Of a DNA stretch of 64,000 nt, positions 63,890 through 64,000 are shown in pieces. The DNA comes from Prionace glauca (lineage: Eukaryota > Chordata > Chondrichthyes > Carcharhiniformes > Carcharhinidae), in assembly GCA_037974335.1 (NCBI GenBank), contig CM075760.1:42040103-42104102 (forward strand). The letters are read 5' to 3'. The translations under genes were made by a program, and so were the position numbers. Under the pieces are notes generated by a model, which searched no databases, was not told the origin of the DNA, and was given only the letters and a program-made list of their open reading frames with translations. Position 1 is the stretch's first letter. Each line of letters begins with the position of its first letter.

Positions 63890-64000
63890 CTGAGAGGAAA
63901 AGGAAAATTAAAGTTGTGAAGTTATTCAACAAATTCCTAATAAGCACTTGGGTGTGACAGACCTATCTGGACATTTTTGCCATTTCACCTTCGTTAGAAG

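Noticed and set aside
1-64000. Retroviral, LTR or Polinton remnants
   Set aside because: No LTR pair, protease, integrase, capsid or envelope motif was recognised; the reverse transcriptases are all non-LTR (LINE) type, apart from the Penelope-like scrap.
1-64000. J, D or constant exons of a TCR
   Set aside because: No FGxG-type J with a 12-RSS and no C-domain exon was recognised by reading; a systematic motif scan would be needed to exclude small D segments.

Overview
This is vertebrate nuclear DNA, most likely from a shark or ray. It carries germline T-cell receptor variable (V) segments of TRA/TRD type, each with leader and V exons and a 23-bp-spacer recombination signal (RSS). These lie in a background of CR1-type LINEs, tRNA-headed SINEs with elasmobranch-style tails and Penelope-like fragments, and two GPR139-like receptor genes sit among them. 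No bacterial, plasmid or CRISPR content is present. No retrovirus, Polinton or other capsid-bearing element was recognised. No D, J or constant segment was recognised, so this is an internal part of a V array.

Layout: 1-6 kb holds two intact V genes on the minus strand. 7-15 kb holds LINE/SINE debris, a V fragment, tRNA-Lys and tRNA-Gln, and a CpG-rich promoter-like module. 16-20 kb holds two intact V genes and two V pseudogenes. 20.4-28.3 kb holds a long CR1 LINE, older LINE pieces and a 36-bp minisatellite. 28.3-34.3 kb is a complete two-exon GPCR gene. 35-48 kb holds LINE debris, three V relics, tRNA-Leu and an inverted copy of the CpG module. 49-54 kb holds an intact V on the plus strand, an immunoglobulin-heavy-like V and a V whose leader was cut by a LINE. 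59-61 kb holds an intronless V and a V pseudogene. The last kilobase is exon 2 of a second GPCR.

The V segments supply alternative V exons for RAG-mediated joining to D/J segments outside the window. They point in both directions (mostly minus; plus at 20.0, 49.1, 51.0 and 60.1 kb, with a plus-strand relic at 41.7 kb), so some would join by inversion and others by deletion. Several duplications explain much of the non-coding sequence: 13.65/53.5 kb, 15.7/51.6 kb and 41.7/60.6 kb (direct), and 14.3/47.2 kb and 13.4/38.4 kb (inverted).

The observations most worth following are the intronless V with a good RSS, the Ig-heavy-like V with an extra framework cysteine, the convergent V pair that lost opposite partners in its two copies, the inverted CpG modules, and the GPCR gene whose first exon lies 5 kb from its second.
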